In this document: positions 36,701 to 43,472 of the stretch, piece after piece | Layout of the letters: the number at the start of each line of letters is the position of its first letter | Numbering within the stretch: position 1 is the stretch's first letter | NCBI GenBank assembly: GCA_023101725.1 | Contig: JALJCO010001023.1 | Coordinates: 28,501-92,500 of the forward strand | From: Atherinomorus stipes | Taxonomy: Eukaryota > Chordata > Actinopteri > Atheriniformes > Atherinidae | DNA: 64,000 bases | Reading direction: 5' to 3' | Made by a program: the position numbers and the translations under genes | The notes under the pieces: generated by a model | What the model was told of the DNA's origin: nothing | The model's input: only the letters and a program-made list of their open reading frames with translations | The model's database searches: none

Positions 36701-39047
36701 TGTGTTGACTCACCAGTGTTGTTGTCTGTCCATGCGCGTTTTTATAGTAGGAACTAGGGATGTATACCGAGTACCGGTATCGTTTGGTACCGGTTCCTAA
36801 TCTTAACGATACCAGGGTACCGTTAAGATTCTGGACTAACGATACTCTTATTGATACTTTTTGTACATCTACCTAACCATCAAGTTATCATTACGCAGTC
36901 AAATAATCACAATGATGGACTAAGACCGACACAATTCCCTTATTCTCCCAGCTGTCCTTCACACACTTTTATGTCCAGGCTTCTTCAACATCATCTGAAC
37001 AAATATTCTCCACCGCTGGATCTTGTAACATCTTGTAATGTCTTTATTATTTACTCTAAGTTATGTTATAGTATCAATAAGAGAATCGATAAATACCGGT
37101 ATCGATAAGGAGTATCGATATTGGTATCGGTATCGATAAAATCATAACGATATACATCCCTAGTAGGAACTGCGTCAGGTTTCAGAAGTAATCCCAGAGA
37201 AAAAAACACTTTACTGCCCGAGATTCATGAAGTTGTCAGGAGTGAAGTTCACACACAAAGATGAGTTTTTTTTCTGCTCCTGAAGTTAAAATCCAACCAC
37301 TTCTGGTTCCTGCAGGTGTTAGTTTCTTCCCCAGAGAGTGTGTATAGGATTCTCTGAGTTTCTGTTCAACAGAGGGCGTCTTGCTACGATACTGAGCATG
37401 CGCATTTGGACTTTCGTGATTGGTGCCACGTTCATACGTAACAGGGTGGGTAGTCAGCCGTTTGCAGGGAGGTAGCGCTTGGTTTAAATATTCATGTAGA
37501 TTACTCAAATATGCATGAATGAAGAAAAATAACGATTTAAATAATTTCTTGATGAGGAAATAACACACTGACATGCTGAAAAGCTCTTAAAAGTCCATTT
37601 TTCATGATAGGGCTCCTTTAAATAGGACCTGCCTGACAAAGTGAAGTAGACCAAAAGATCCTCCAAAGCTAGACATCATGCTGCCATCCAATGAAATTCA
37701 GGAACAAATGAGAAACAAAGTCATTGAGATCGATCAGTCTGGAAAAGGTTCCAAAGCCATTTCTAAAGCTTTGGGACTCCAGAGAACCACAGTGAGAACC
37801 ATTATCCACAAATGGTGAAAACATGGAACAGTGGTGAACCTTCCCAGGAGGGGCCGGCCGACCAAAATGACCCCAAGAGCACAACGACGACTCATCCAAG
37901 AGGTCACAAAAGACCCCAGAACAACATCCAAGAACTGCAGGCCTCACTTGCCTCAATTAAGGTCAGTGTTCATGACTCCCCCATCAGAAAGAGACTGGGG
38001 GGCAAAAATGGCTGCATTGCAGAGTTCCAAGACCAAAACCACTGCTGAGCAAAAAGAACATAAAGGCTCGTCTCAGTTTAGCCAGAAAGCATCTTGATGA
38101 TCCCCAAGACTTTTGGGAAAATACTCTGTGGACTGACGAGACAAAAGTGGAACTTTCTGGAAGGTGGAGGTCCCATTACATCTGGCGTAAAAGTAACACG
38201 GCATTTCAGAAAAGGAACATCATAGCAACAGGAAAATATGGTGGTGGTAGTGTGATGGTCTGGGGCTGTTTTGCTGCTTCAGGACCTGGAAGACTTGCTG
38301 TGGTAAATGGAACCATGAATTCTGCTTCTACCAAAAAATCCTGAAGGAGAACGTCCGGCCATCTGTTGGTGACCTCAAGCTGAAGCGCACTTGGGTTCTG
38401 CAGCAGAACAATGATCCAGAACACACCAGCAAGTCCACCTCTGAATGGCTTAAGAACAACAACATGAAGACTTTGGAGTGGCCTAGTCAAAGTCCCCACC
38501 TGAATCCCATTGAGATGCTGTGGCATGACCTTAAAAAGGTGGTTCATGCTGGAAAAGCCTCCAATGTGGCTGAATTACAACAATTCTGCAAAGATGAGTG
38601 GAACAAAATTCCTCCACAGCGCTGTAGAAGACTCACTGCCAGTTATCACAAACGCTTGATGCAGTTGTTGCTGCTAAGGTGGAACAACCAGTTATTAGGT
38701 TTAGGGGGCAATCACTTTTTCACACAGGGACATGGAGGTTTGGATTCCCCCCTTACTAATAAAAACCTTCATTTAAAAACTACATTTTCTGTTTACTTGT
38801 ATTATTTTTGCTCACATTTAAATTTGTTTGATGATCTGAAACATTTAAGTGTGACAAACATGAAAAAAGTAAGAAAACTACAGCTACATGCCTGTAGTTG
38901 ACCTTTAGAACGTTTCAAAAGCATGATACAGCTCCTTTTAATGGGTAAAAAAGAGAAATGGGACTGGGCCTTATTCTCTGTGCTTTATGACTGTTTAGTG
39001 AGACATGCTGCTTTCCTCCTGTTCAGGCTGAGAAAAGAAGACAATGA
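4785..39047 (+). CDS. ddx51: DEAD-box ATP-dependent RNA helicase DDX51
   Basis: This is an RNA helicase of the Dbp6/DDX51 type, which acts in the nucleolus in large-subunit ribosome assembly. Sixteen coding exons join in frame: 4785-4807, 16579-16886, 19703-19875, 20685-20835, 23739-23884, 23958-24029, 24106-24212, 29290-29398, 29491-29636, 32389-32569, 32650-32765, 32836-32952, 34161-34262, 34354-34417, 34496-34630 and 39027-39047. The product is 656 residues, close to the human length. Motifs are PTGSGKT (252-258), PTKELA (284-289), TPGR (341-344), DEAD (366-369), SAT (426-428), STDAAARGID (553-562) and HRVGRTAR (583-590). The N-terminus is charged and low in complexity (residues 9-110). 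Exon 1 encodes only MSLFLVN plus two bases. Exon 8 uses the acceptor at 29288-29289, which gives an arginine-rich loop before the ADIVVATPGR segment; that boundary is the least certain. The last exon adds AEKRRQ and stop. Confidence 0.97.
5025..5404. repeat. 26-bp minisatellite, first block (about 15 units)
   Basis: The unit is close to TACTCTGCAGTAGATTG plus TAGTGGTAG, 26 bp long; consecutive units start at 5041, 5067 and so on. Most units carry a CTGCAG (PstI) site. It lies in ddx51 intron 1. The minus strand is open in more than one frame only because the repeat lacks stops; it is not a gene. Confidence 0.95.
5405..7689. mobile_element. 2285-bp hAT-like element inserted inside the 26-bp array
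   Basis: The ends are inverted: CAGGGCTGTAC at 5405 and GTACAGCCCTG ending at 7689. GGTAG (5400-5404) is repeated directly after the element (7690-7694). Removing the element and one GGTAG restores a continuous 26-bp repeat. The five-base duplication and CAGGG end suggest a hAT-type element of the kind that duplicates 5 bp; the family is inferred. Short AGGAGCA motifs repeat near both ends. No transposase was recognised, so it appears non-autonomous. Confidence 0.8.
6477..7070. repeat. Inner inverted-repeat element nested in the 2285-bp transposon
   Basis: TAACCGGCTTCACACCTGG at 6477 is repeated inverted as CCAGGTGTAAAGCC followed by GGGGTTATTA ending at 7070, and the arms continue through TCCGTGATGTGAG and CTCACGTCACGGA. 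The interior is unusually GC- and CpG-rich compared with its surroundings. It looks like a second MITE inserted in the first. No target duplication was established. Confidence 0.6.
7690..11468. repeat. 26-bp minisatellite, main block (about 145 units)
   Basis: This continues the block at 5025-5404 after the inserted transposon. Unit variants are arranged regionally: TATTGG-containing units dominate the left third, while units with TATGCTGCAG or TATTTTGCAG are common after about 10600. This suggests local amplification of blocks. Long minus-strand frames across 10051-11519 are repeat artefacts. The array ends in TTGTAGACGTAGTACTCG. Confidence 0.96.
11469..12055. other. AT-rich intron sequence, possible LINE 5' leader
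   Basis: I see no gene here. The sequence has several T-rich runs and leads directly into the endonuclease frame of the LINE at 12056. Its right part may be the LINE's untranslated leader, but no 5' boundary can be placed. Confidence 0.4.
12056..13255 (+). pseudogene. LINE apurinic-like endonuclease domain
   Basis: The frame shows the endonuclease signatures in order: GNVRSLANKMDEL (about residue 83), FTETWLH (about 115), GDFNN (about 240) and GRSDHN (about 285). These cut the genomic target in target-primed insertion. The frame ends early after KRKLSGMETGSY. The continuation, reading through KTTQKQLKTQTKK, lies in another frame, so a single frame shift near 13225 separates it from the reverse transcriptase. 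Confidence 0.85.
13318..14664 (+). pseudogene. LINE reverse transcriptase domain
   Basis: Reverse-transcriptase motifs appear in order: NKAAGPDGVSPRVLK, VPVPKK, FFDFSSAFNTI (motif A), GAPQGTVLSPFLF (motif B), YSDDSAVVG (motif C, normally YADD or YSDD) and YKYLGVQLD. The frame breaks at a run of T near 14640 and continues as NVCNKMLHIFYKSV in the next frame (14665-14866). After another break near 14845 it continues to about 15021. The breaks make the element incapable of autonomous movement. Confidence 0.88.
15225..16104. mobile_element. 880-bp hAT MITE with 8-bp target duplication
   Basis: The ends are TAGGGCTTTG and CAGCCCTA. ATGAACAG stands on both sides (15217-15224 and 16105-16112), a perfect 8-bp duplication typical of hAT transposition. 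ATCGATT-rich arms lie just inside both ends (AATCGATTTTCC, GGGAATCGATTC). No transposase was recognised. It lies in ddx51 intron 1 just after the LINE. Confidence 0.85.
16482..16523. repeat. Relic of the 26-bp minisatellite next to ddx51 exon 2
   Basis: GTGGTAGTTCTCTGCGGTAG followed by ATTGCAGTGGTCTTACTCTGC matches about one and a half units of the array that ends 5 kb upstream. It lies only 55 bp before the exon 2 acceptor (16577-16578). The LINE, the hAT MITE and other sequence separate it from the main array. Confidence 0.7.
17070..17531. mobile_element. TTAA-flanked MITE in ddx51 intron 2
   Basis: The left end TTAAAGGAACTTGAGGCAGG and the right end CTTGCCCCAAGTCCCTTTAA are imperfect inverted copies flanked by TTAA (17070-17073 and 17528-17531). 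TTAA duplication points to a piggyBac- or Kolobok-like element. No coding capacity was seen. Confidence 0.65.
18118..18728. repeat. 18-bp minisatellite (about 34 units)
   Basis: The unit AACTACGTAGAATGATGG repeats almost without variation; the main variants are ATGATAG and ATGATGA. Every unit holds TACGTA (SnaBI) and one CpG. Because 18 is a multiple of three, both strands show long open frames (MMELRR on plus, SFYVVL on minus); these are not genes. It is in ddx51 intron 2. The flank at 18729-18895 looks like the arm of a MITE that ends at CACCTTTAAA. Confidence 0.95.
19026..19183. repeat. 35-bp minisatellite, small block (about 4.5 units)
   Basis: The unit runs CAGACCAGTTCAGC then variable bases, then GGACTCTGGACTGCAGG. 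The same 35-bp unit forms the large block at 55751-56364. Here it stops where family A sequence starts (GACAAGGGTCACC then ATTATTTAATAA). Confidence 0.9.
19199..19447. repeat. Family A palindromic MITE copy
   Basis: It starts with TTGGAAAAAATTTCGATACA and ends with CCATATCGCCCAGCCCTA, so the right end resembles a hAT terminus. It lies in ddx51 intron 2, just 250 bp before exon 3 at 19703. Confidence 0.6.
20040..20456. repeat. Family A palindromic MITE copy, longest here
   Basis: Left arm ATATCGATACACTGAAATA and right arm TATTTCAGTATATCGATAT are inverted copies. Internal AATCTCACAA and GATTTCATAACAGAA motifs repeat several times. The right end reads CCAAACCCTAG. It lies in ddx51 intron 3. Confidence 0.65.
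21990..22140. repeat. A/AT-rich low-complexity tract
   Basis: Runs of A broken by single T or AT extend for about 130 bp in ddx51 intron 4. The wider stretch 20840-22520 holds no gene that I recognise; it has one GA-rich patch (22150-22235). Confidence 0.7.
22523..23658. mobile_element. Compound foldback (palindrome within palindrome) element
   Basis: The outer ends are inverted: AATAGGGGATTATCACGCTT at 22523 and GCGTGAAAATCCCCTATT ending at 23658. Inside, several segments occur two or more times in opposite orientation. Examples are ATTCCAGACTGAAGTGAT (22659) against ATCACTTCAGTCTGGAAT (about 23100 and 23502), and GGGGACTGCCAAGAAAGGAG against CTCCTTTCTTGGCAGTCCCC around 23265. The transcript could fold into very long hairpins just before ddx51 exon 5 (23739). 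No transposase is seen. Confidence 0.75.
24692..26218. mobile_element. 1527-bp hAT-type element with 8-bp duplication
   Basis: The ends CAGTGTTGTTTTCGTTAACG and CCAAAAACAACACTG are inverted. AGTGTGAG (24684-24691) and AGTGTAAG (26219-26226) form an 8-bp duplication with one mismatch. GACTAAAACTAGACTAAAAC repeats fill the right end. Three copies of a 29-bp unit containing GATTCGGTTCCCAA lie at 25444-25540, and a run of about 30 T is at 25983-26012. No transposase was seen. Confidence 0.8.
27611..28492. mobile_element. 882-bp MITE with near-perfect 27-bp inverted ends
   Basis: The left end is GGGCCCACATTTATCAAACG then ATCGTA. The right end is TACGATCGTTTGATAAATGA then GGGCC. GTCGTACG-like motifs lie inside both ends. 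TA may be the duplicated target. It is nested within the 4.16-kb element. The stretch between 26227 and 27610 shows no recognised feature. Confidence 0.75.
29735..29870. repeat. Family A MITE fragment
   Basis: GAGATTTCATAACAAAACGA leads to ATATTGCGATATTTCAGTGT and TCGAAATTTTTTCCCACC, the right half of family A. It lies just after ddx51 exon 9 (ends 29636). Confidence 0.6.
29883..31966. mobile_element. TTAA-flanked element with long inverted arms (about 250 bp)
   Basis: Both ends are flanked by TTAA (29883-29886 and 31963-31966). The arms read AGGAATCATACACCCACC inward and GTGGGTGTACGATTCCT outward, and stay similar through CTCATGGTGAGAAAGACTCT and AGAGTCTTTCTCACCATGAG to CCAAGTGTCCTGAGTGGGTAG. 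Relatives are at 1930-2260 and 59105-60468. A hAT MITE sits inside (30575-31712). A GAAA microsatellite lies at about 30400-30423. It is in ddx51 intron 9. Confidence 0.8.
30575..31712. mobile_element. 1138-bp hAT MITE nested in the TTAA element
   Basis: The ends TAGGGATGTAACGATATC and GATATCGTTACATCCCTA are inverted. CTACCCAC is duplicated exactly on both sides (30567-30574, 31713-31720). CTACCCAC belongs to the host element's GGACGCTACCCACTCAGGAC, so this element landed after the host was in place. Part of the interior (30980-31120, CAACTCCGGTCCTCGAGG) resembles another fish MITE end. Confidence 0.88.
32998..34160. other. ddx51 intron 12 repeats
   Basis: The left arm of the TTAAAGGGGAAG MITE (32998 to about 33245) is cut off. 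It is followed by a fragment with AAAACTCAAATCTTAGCAAG (also seen in mirrored form at 28940-29160 and 49270-49515). T-rich tracts and a TATATA microsatellite (33684-33726) follow. No gene was recognised before exon 13 at 34161. Confidence 0.6.
34930..35915. mobile_element. 986-bp MITE with about 37-bp perfect inverted ends, TAA-flanked
   Basis: The left end CTGTGCGTTCAGACCAAGAG continues CGACTAAAGCTGTAAAA; the right end is its exact reverse complement ending CGCACAG at 35915. TAA lies directly outside both ends, as expected for PIF/Harbinger elements, which duplicate TWA. GTCGCT motifs recur near both ends (34974-35030, 35785-35850). It is in ddx51 intron 15. Family assignment is inferred. 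Confidence 0.75.
36203..37621. mobile_element. TTAA-flanked element inserted in the Tc1 copy
   Basis: TTAA (36203-36206) AGGAGCTGTATC opens it and GATAGGGCTCCT TTAA (37618-37621) closes it, giving short inverted ends AGGAGC. Removing it joins AAATCTCTTAA directly to ATAGGACCTGCCTGACAAAG, which is the expected continuous Tc1 leader. The TTAA target and end type suggest piggyBac-like mobilisation. It contains another MITE (36755-37162). No transposase was recognised. Confidence 0.8.
36755..37162. mobile_element. 408-bp hAT MITE, third level of nesting
   Basis: The ends TAGGGATGTATACCGAGTAC and CGATATACATCCCTA are inverted. GTAGGAAC is duplicated exactly (36747-36754 and 37163-37170). GGTACCGGT and CGATACC motifs and their inverse fill the arms. 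It sits inside the TTAA element, itself inside Tc1. Confidence 0.88.
37678..38698 (+). pseudogene. Tc1-like transposase, inactive
   Basis: The frame starts MLPSNEIQEQMRNKV and has the paired-like helix-turn-helix region GKGSKAISKALGLQRTTVR. A stop codon follows IIHKW, and more breaks follow. Later pieces show the first catalytic aspartate (LWTDETKVEL), GSVMVWGCFAASG and the final glutamate (LNPIEMLW). The second catalytic site reads QQNNDPEHTS where QQDNDPKHTS is usual, so a catalytic aspartate appears changed to asparagine. The gene cannot encode an active enzyme. Confidence 0.88.
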
Positions 39048-39163
39048 CGCCACACGTACCTGGGACCGGATCGACCCGAGTCCCACACCAGGTCTACCAG
39101 AGACCGACACCGGATCGACCCGAGTCCGACATGGACTTGCCAACAATCAGACCACTTTAATTT

Positions 39164-39169
39164 AATAAA
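39164..39169 (+). terminator. ddx51 poly(A) signal
   Basis: AATAAA lies 117 bp after the ddx51 stop codon (39045-39047). A GT-rich stretch (GTCAGTGTGGTTTT, 39179-39192) follows, as expected downstream of a cleavage site. Confidence 0.8.
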
Positions 39170-39207
39170 GTCATTTGAAGTCAGTGTGGTTTTCATTTAT
39201 CTGTTCT

Positions 39208-39213
39208 TTATTT
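39208..39213 (-). terminator. smim8 poly(A) signal
   Basis: TTTATT on the plus strand is AATAAA on the minus strand, 46 bp beyond the smim8 stop codon at 39259-39261. Its predicted cleavage site falls in or beside the ddx51 3' end. Confidence 0.75.
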
Positions 39214-39258
39214 ACATAAATATATGTTCTCTCACACGCACTGTTGCATCCAGTGTTT

Positions 39259-40713
39259 TCAGTCCCATTTGGACGTTTTCCTCTTCATGTATCTGTCTCC
39301 TTGGCTGTCGATGGCTTCGTAGAGCTGCTGGTCATTTTCTTTGTTGGCATGTAGATAGCCCAGGTATCCCACACACAGCGTTATGGCCACTAATCCAAAC
39401 GCCATTACAGGTTTATTCTGAAAAGTAATAGATTTAGGTTAAAAGGCTGAGATTTGACCCCACGTCAGCTACTCAGTGGAAGATGGTTCATGTTGCTACG
39501 AGTTGGACCAGAGGTTTTTCAGAGGGATCAGTGGTATAATGCAGGATATGAGCAGGTACACGGAGCATACCCACTTATTTTTCAGTCAGCATTGGGTATA
39601 CCTACTTCTAAACCTCCTGTGATGTGCACCATTCAGTTGTATTCAACTCTGCCTCCAATTAAAGGAAAAAAAAATCAGCTGTCAGTGAAATAAGTTGAAA
39701 TTGACATAAATAAATGAAAATCTATGAAAATCATGACATTGATTTTGAATTGTAGTTCAACAAAAATATTAAAAACAAGCATGATGGGCTCTAAAGCTAA
39801 AATTTTGTTGAGCAATTCTGACAATCACTGCAATCAGGCGTTTTCTGCAATGTTCAAAAAGACGTCTGCACCTGCTGACAGGTATTTTGGTCCACTGTTC
39901 GTGGGAAAGGTGCTCTAATGTGTCTGGGACAGTTTGTTTTTTATTTTCACCAGGAATTAAAAAACTTTTTTCCCACTAAATTATAATTTTGTAAATTCTT
40001 ATTAATTAGTTTCTTTAGTTTTTTGTTTTTTAAATCACTGTTATGAATTTAGGCTTTTCTTTAATTGGAGGGTATGAGTAATTTTGAGGACAACTGTATA
40101 TATAAGTGTAAATATTTCAATGGGGGGTGCAACAATACACACATTCGTAACCATATGATACAAGTTTGTACCGAACTGTGAGCTCGTATTCAATAATACA
40201 GAAATATTTCAATTGATTTCATCCACAAAACCAGTCTGAGGAAACCAGTAAGAGCCTGCAGAGCAACATGGAACCACTTCTGACTACATGAATTTTTCCC
40301 AGCGTGGGACATATAATGGCTTTCACACGACAGAAAAAAAACAAAAAACGATTTGTGGATAAACTAAACAGGCCACAAACTCGTTCTCACTGGTCGCCTG
40401 TCTGCGTCACGTGCTTCTAATATTAACTTAGGTCCATTGTGTTTTAAATGTCTGTTAACTACATTTTAGAGAGTAAATGCCAAATTAAAGTCAAGCACGC
40501 GCCGTATTCCACCTTGTAGCAACTGCTAAGCTGCGTTCATGTGCAAAAACGTCCCTGTTTGTTGGAAAATCGCTGAAGTCTCACAGGTTTTATGAAGAGT
40601 TCAGGGTTCACTGCGCGGAACAGGGTGGTGGTCTGGGCCCCCCTCAGCCCCGGAGTCCGGAAACCTTTTTCCGCCGGACTCGCTTTTCCCGCACCGACCT
40701 CCTTCTCCGACAT
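39259..40713 (-). CDS. smim8: Small integral membrane protein 8
   Basis: SMIM8 is a short single-pass membrane protein of unknown function that is conserved in vertebrates. Two coding exons join in phase 0: 40713-40585 (43 codons) and 39417-39259 (52 codons plus stop), total 95 residues, close to the human protein. The first exon ends PELFIKP before a GTGAGA donor; the second begins NKPVMAFG after a CAG acceptor. Recognisable family blocks are [22 protein letters not shown] and [10 protein letters not shown] at the C-terminus. One hydrophobic segment, about residues 46-66 ([19 protein letters not shown]), is the membrane span; the N-terminal part is polar. I chose the ATG at 40711-40713 because it gives the usual length; an in-frame upstream ATG at 40851 would add 46 residues unlike the family. 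The gene converges with ddx51. Confidence 0.94.
39418..40584. other. smim8 intron
   Basis: This 1167-bp intron has a GGAGGGTATGAGTAATTTTG and AGGACAACTGTATATA segment (40067-40105). That segment resembles a Tc1/mariner-type MITE end also seen near 15790 and 32120. No other feature was recognised. Confidence 0.5.
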
Positions 40714-40900
40714 CCCCACGCAGAGCTCTCCCAGAGGAGGCAGTCGTCCTGAGCCGGTGAAATGCCCGCTGGTGATCAAGGATTTGATGTTAAAGGCACA
40801 GAAAACAGCCACGGGTCTGGGGAACGAAACAAGCGTTCCGCAAGAGGTCACGTGACGGTGCTACGTCAAAATCCGTCCTCCCTCCAGGTCGTCCGCCATA
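40714..40900 (-). promoter_or_regulatory. smim8 leader and candidate promoter
   Basis: The perfect palindrome GTCACGTGAC (40847-40856) lies 134 bp upstream of the smim8 start codon. It matches the E-box recognised by USF and the CLEAR motif recognised by TFEB/TFE3. TACGTCA, a CRE half-site, follows at 40861-40867. No TATA box was seen. A CCCCAG near 40815 (minus strand) could be a 5'-UTR splice acceptor. Function is inferred. Confidence 0.5.
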
Positions 40901-41284
40901 GATGGGCTATCACATTTTATCCAGAAGAAAATAAGAAAAAGGAACATAAACTAAATTAAATAAATATGTGCTAATAAGCTAAAAAAAAATAAAAATAAAA
41001 TTCTGCAAATAGAGCAAGCAAAAGTGTTTTGATAAGATATCACGAAATAAGATGCATTGCCTTAAAACAGGATCTTATATCTCACTGAAATGTTTTTCTT
41101 TAAAGGTACAGTATGTAAAAAATTAAAGGTCAAAGACAGAAAAATGTGGTATATAATTAAAAACTGTTTCTATTGATGTGTAACAGCTGCACTAGAATAC
41201 CCGTTATATGTCTATTTTCTTGGAATGAGTCATTTATATCTACTTGCTGGGTGGTGCACATATGGAGGCTAAAAGGAGAATCTA

Positions 41285-42230
41285 GACAAGACACAGATGA
41301 GCAGCTACAGGCTGATCTCCAATCTTCCATTTTTAAGTAAGATCATTGAAAAAGCAGTTTTTCACCAGCTAAATGACTTTTTAAGAGAAAACAACCGTTA
41401 TGATGTCTTCCAGTCAGGTTTTAGACAGCACCACAGCACCGAGACTGCTCTGACCAAAGTCATGAATGACATATGTCTGAATACTGACACTGGAAAAATG
41501 TCAGTGTTGGTTTTACTGGATCTCAGCGCTGCATTTGATACGGTTGACCACATTATATTACTCCAACGACTGGAGAAGTGGGTGGGTCTCTCTAGTTCTG
41601 TACTAAACTGGTTCAAAACATACTTGGAGAACAGGAAGTACTTTGTGTCAGTAGGTAATTTTACATCTGAGCGGACAAAAATGACCTGGGAGTTCCCCAG
41701 GGCTCTATCCTGGGGCCTCTTCTGTTTAACATCTACATGCTCCCACTGGCCTAGGTCATAAAGAACAACAATAATAGTTATCATAGCTACGCAGATGACA
41801 CACAGCTATATATTACAGTATCACCAGGAGACCGGGGCCCTGTACAGGCTCTTGGTAAATGTATTGATGAGATTAATGACTGGATGTGCCTCAACTTTCT
41901 TCAGCTGAACAAAAACAAAACTGAGGTGATTGTTTTTGGAGCCAAAGAGAAACGACAGCAGGTTGTCACAGAACTTCAGTCCAAACACCTAAAAACCACC
42001 AACCAGGCCAGAAATCTGGGTGTAGTGATGGACTCAGACCTAAAAACCACCAATCAGGCCAGAAATCTGGGTGTAGTGATGGACTCAGACCTAAAAACCA
42101 CCAATCAGGCCAGAAATCTGGGTGTAGTGATGGACTCAGACCTAAAAACCACCAACCAGGCCAGAAATCTGGGTGTAGTGATGGACTCAGACCTAAAAAC
42201 CACCAATCAGGCCAGAAATCTGGGTGTACA
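41285..42230 (+). mobile_element. L2-like LINE, first part
   Basis: The reverse-transcriptase region reads YRLISNLPFLSKIIEKAV, FQSGFRQHHSTETAL and LVLLDLSAAFDTVDH (motif A). A frame break near 41685 separates VPQGSILGPLLFNIY (motif B) in the next frame. YADDTQLYI (motif C, about 41795) and LNKNKTEVIVFG follow. The 5' end, including the endonuclease, is missing, as in most truncated LINEs. It lies between smim8 and rad51. Confidence 0.88.
41988..42230 (+). repeat. 51-bp in-frame repeat inside the L2 frame, block 1 (about 5 units)
   Basis: Each 51-bp unit encodes KTTNQARNLGVVMDSDL, a normal single segment of L2-type reverse transcriptase (RNLGVVMDSDL precedes the final domain). Being 17 codons long it keeps the LINE frame open. 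The units are nearly identical. Confidence 0.92.
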
Positions 42231-42239
42231 TACCCAGCC

Positions 42240-42745
42240 ATCACCGCGTCTCAAGATGTCTTAAGACACTTCTGTTGAGACGTCTTGAGACGTCTATAAG
42301 ACGCGTCTATAGACATGGGTCTTAAGATACCTGAGATGTCTTAAGACATCTCAAGATGTCTTGGAAATACGAAGACGTCTTAAGACGTCTCGAGATGTCT
42401 CAAGATGTCTTAGGACATCTCAAGATGTCTTGAAAATACGAAGACGTCTCAAGATGTCTTAAGATGTCTCAAGATGTCTTAAGACGTCTCAAGATGTCTT
42501 AGGACATCTCAAGATGTCTTGGAAATACGAAGATGTCTTAAGATGTCTCAAGATGTTTTAGGCCATCTCAAGATGTCTTTGAAATATGAAAACGTCTCAA
42601 GATGTCTCAAGATGTCTTAGGACATCTCAAGATGTCTTGAAAGTACGAAGACGTCTCAAGATGTCTTAAGATATCTCATGATGTCTTGGAAATATGAGGA
42701 TGTCTTAAGATGTCTCAAGATGTCTTAGAAATATTTCTGTCTTGA
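42240..42745. repeat. Degenerate repeat of GATGTCTTAAGACGTCTC-like units
   Basis: Short self-complementary words (AAGACGTCTT, AAGATGTCTT, AGGACATCTC, GAAATACGAAGACG) alternate for about 500 bp. A higher-order period near 65 bp is marked by the TTGGAAATACGAAGA segment. It interrupts the 51-bp array together with the foldback element that follows. Confidence 0.8.
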
Positions 42746-42757
42746 GATGTCTTAAGG

Positions 42758-42967
42758 CAGGGGTGTCAAGGTGGTTCCACAGGAATGGTCGTGTGGCTGC
42801 TGGTTTTCTGTCCAACCAAGCAGTAGCACACCAGACTCCACTCATCAAGTCTTCAGGTTAAAACTGGACTCACTTGATGAGATGAGTGGAGTCTGGTGTG
42901 CTACTGCTTGGTTGGACAGAAAACCAGCAGCCACACGGCTCTTTCTGGAACCACTTTAACACCCCTG
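42758..42967. mobile_element. 210-bp hAT foldback MITE
   Basis: Almost the whole element is a hairpin: CAGGGGTGTCAAGGTGGTTCC against GGAACCACTTTAACACCCCTG, with GGTTTTCTGTCCAACCAAGC mirrored on the other arm. TCTTAAGG (42750-42757) and TCATAAGG (42968-42975) form an 8-bp duplication with one mismatch. A half copy is at 1169. The following 42976-43472 is AT-rich with nothing recognised. Confidence 0.85.
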
Positions 42968-43472
42968 TCATAAGGTAAAATATCACTGTCCACTATGTTG
43001 TTTATCATTGAATTAAATCTTTTATCAGTTGAATTAAAAAAAGAGCACCCTGAAAGAAAAACGGCGCTGGATTTGCTTAAGTTACTGACAGTGGTTTCAC
43101 GCAACAATGCTTTTTGTTTATAAAAATGTTTTGCAATACACTGCAGTTAAGTACTATTTAAGCATACAAATTTCATGTCAACTTTAAATAAAATGACTTT
43201 TTTCATATTTTAATTATGCATGCATGACTAATTTCTATGAAATATATAAATTTTTGTTAAATAGTTGGAGTTATATTGTTTTATACCTTGTATATAAGAT
43301 GCAACTTAACAAATTGCATTTTTGGGGGAAAAAAAGTAATCCAAAAAAGAACCCAACTTTCAAATATAAAATTGATTTATTAATCCTTCATAAACAATAA
43401 AAATGTTCAGCAATTTCCACAACAAACCATCTCCTCACTGACACTTTTGTTTCAATAAATTACTCACTAGTA

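Larger units (their letters stand above)
36035..38880 (+). mobile_element. Tc1/mariner-like transposon, interrupted and dead
   Basis: Inverted ends are visible: CCTGCATGGTACTGTGTG and AAAAAGTGATTGCCCCCC on the left (36053-36090), GGGGGCAATCACTTTTTCAC and ACAGGGACATGG on the right (38704-38735). The outermost parts of both ends are lost. A broken transposase lies inside. A 1.4-kb TTAA-flanked element interrupts the left part. It is in ddx51 intron 15, same strand. Confidence 0.9.
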
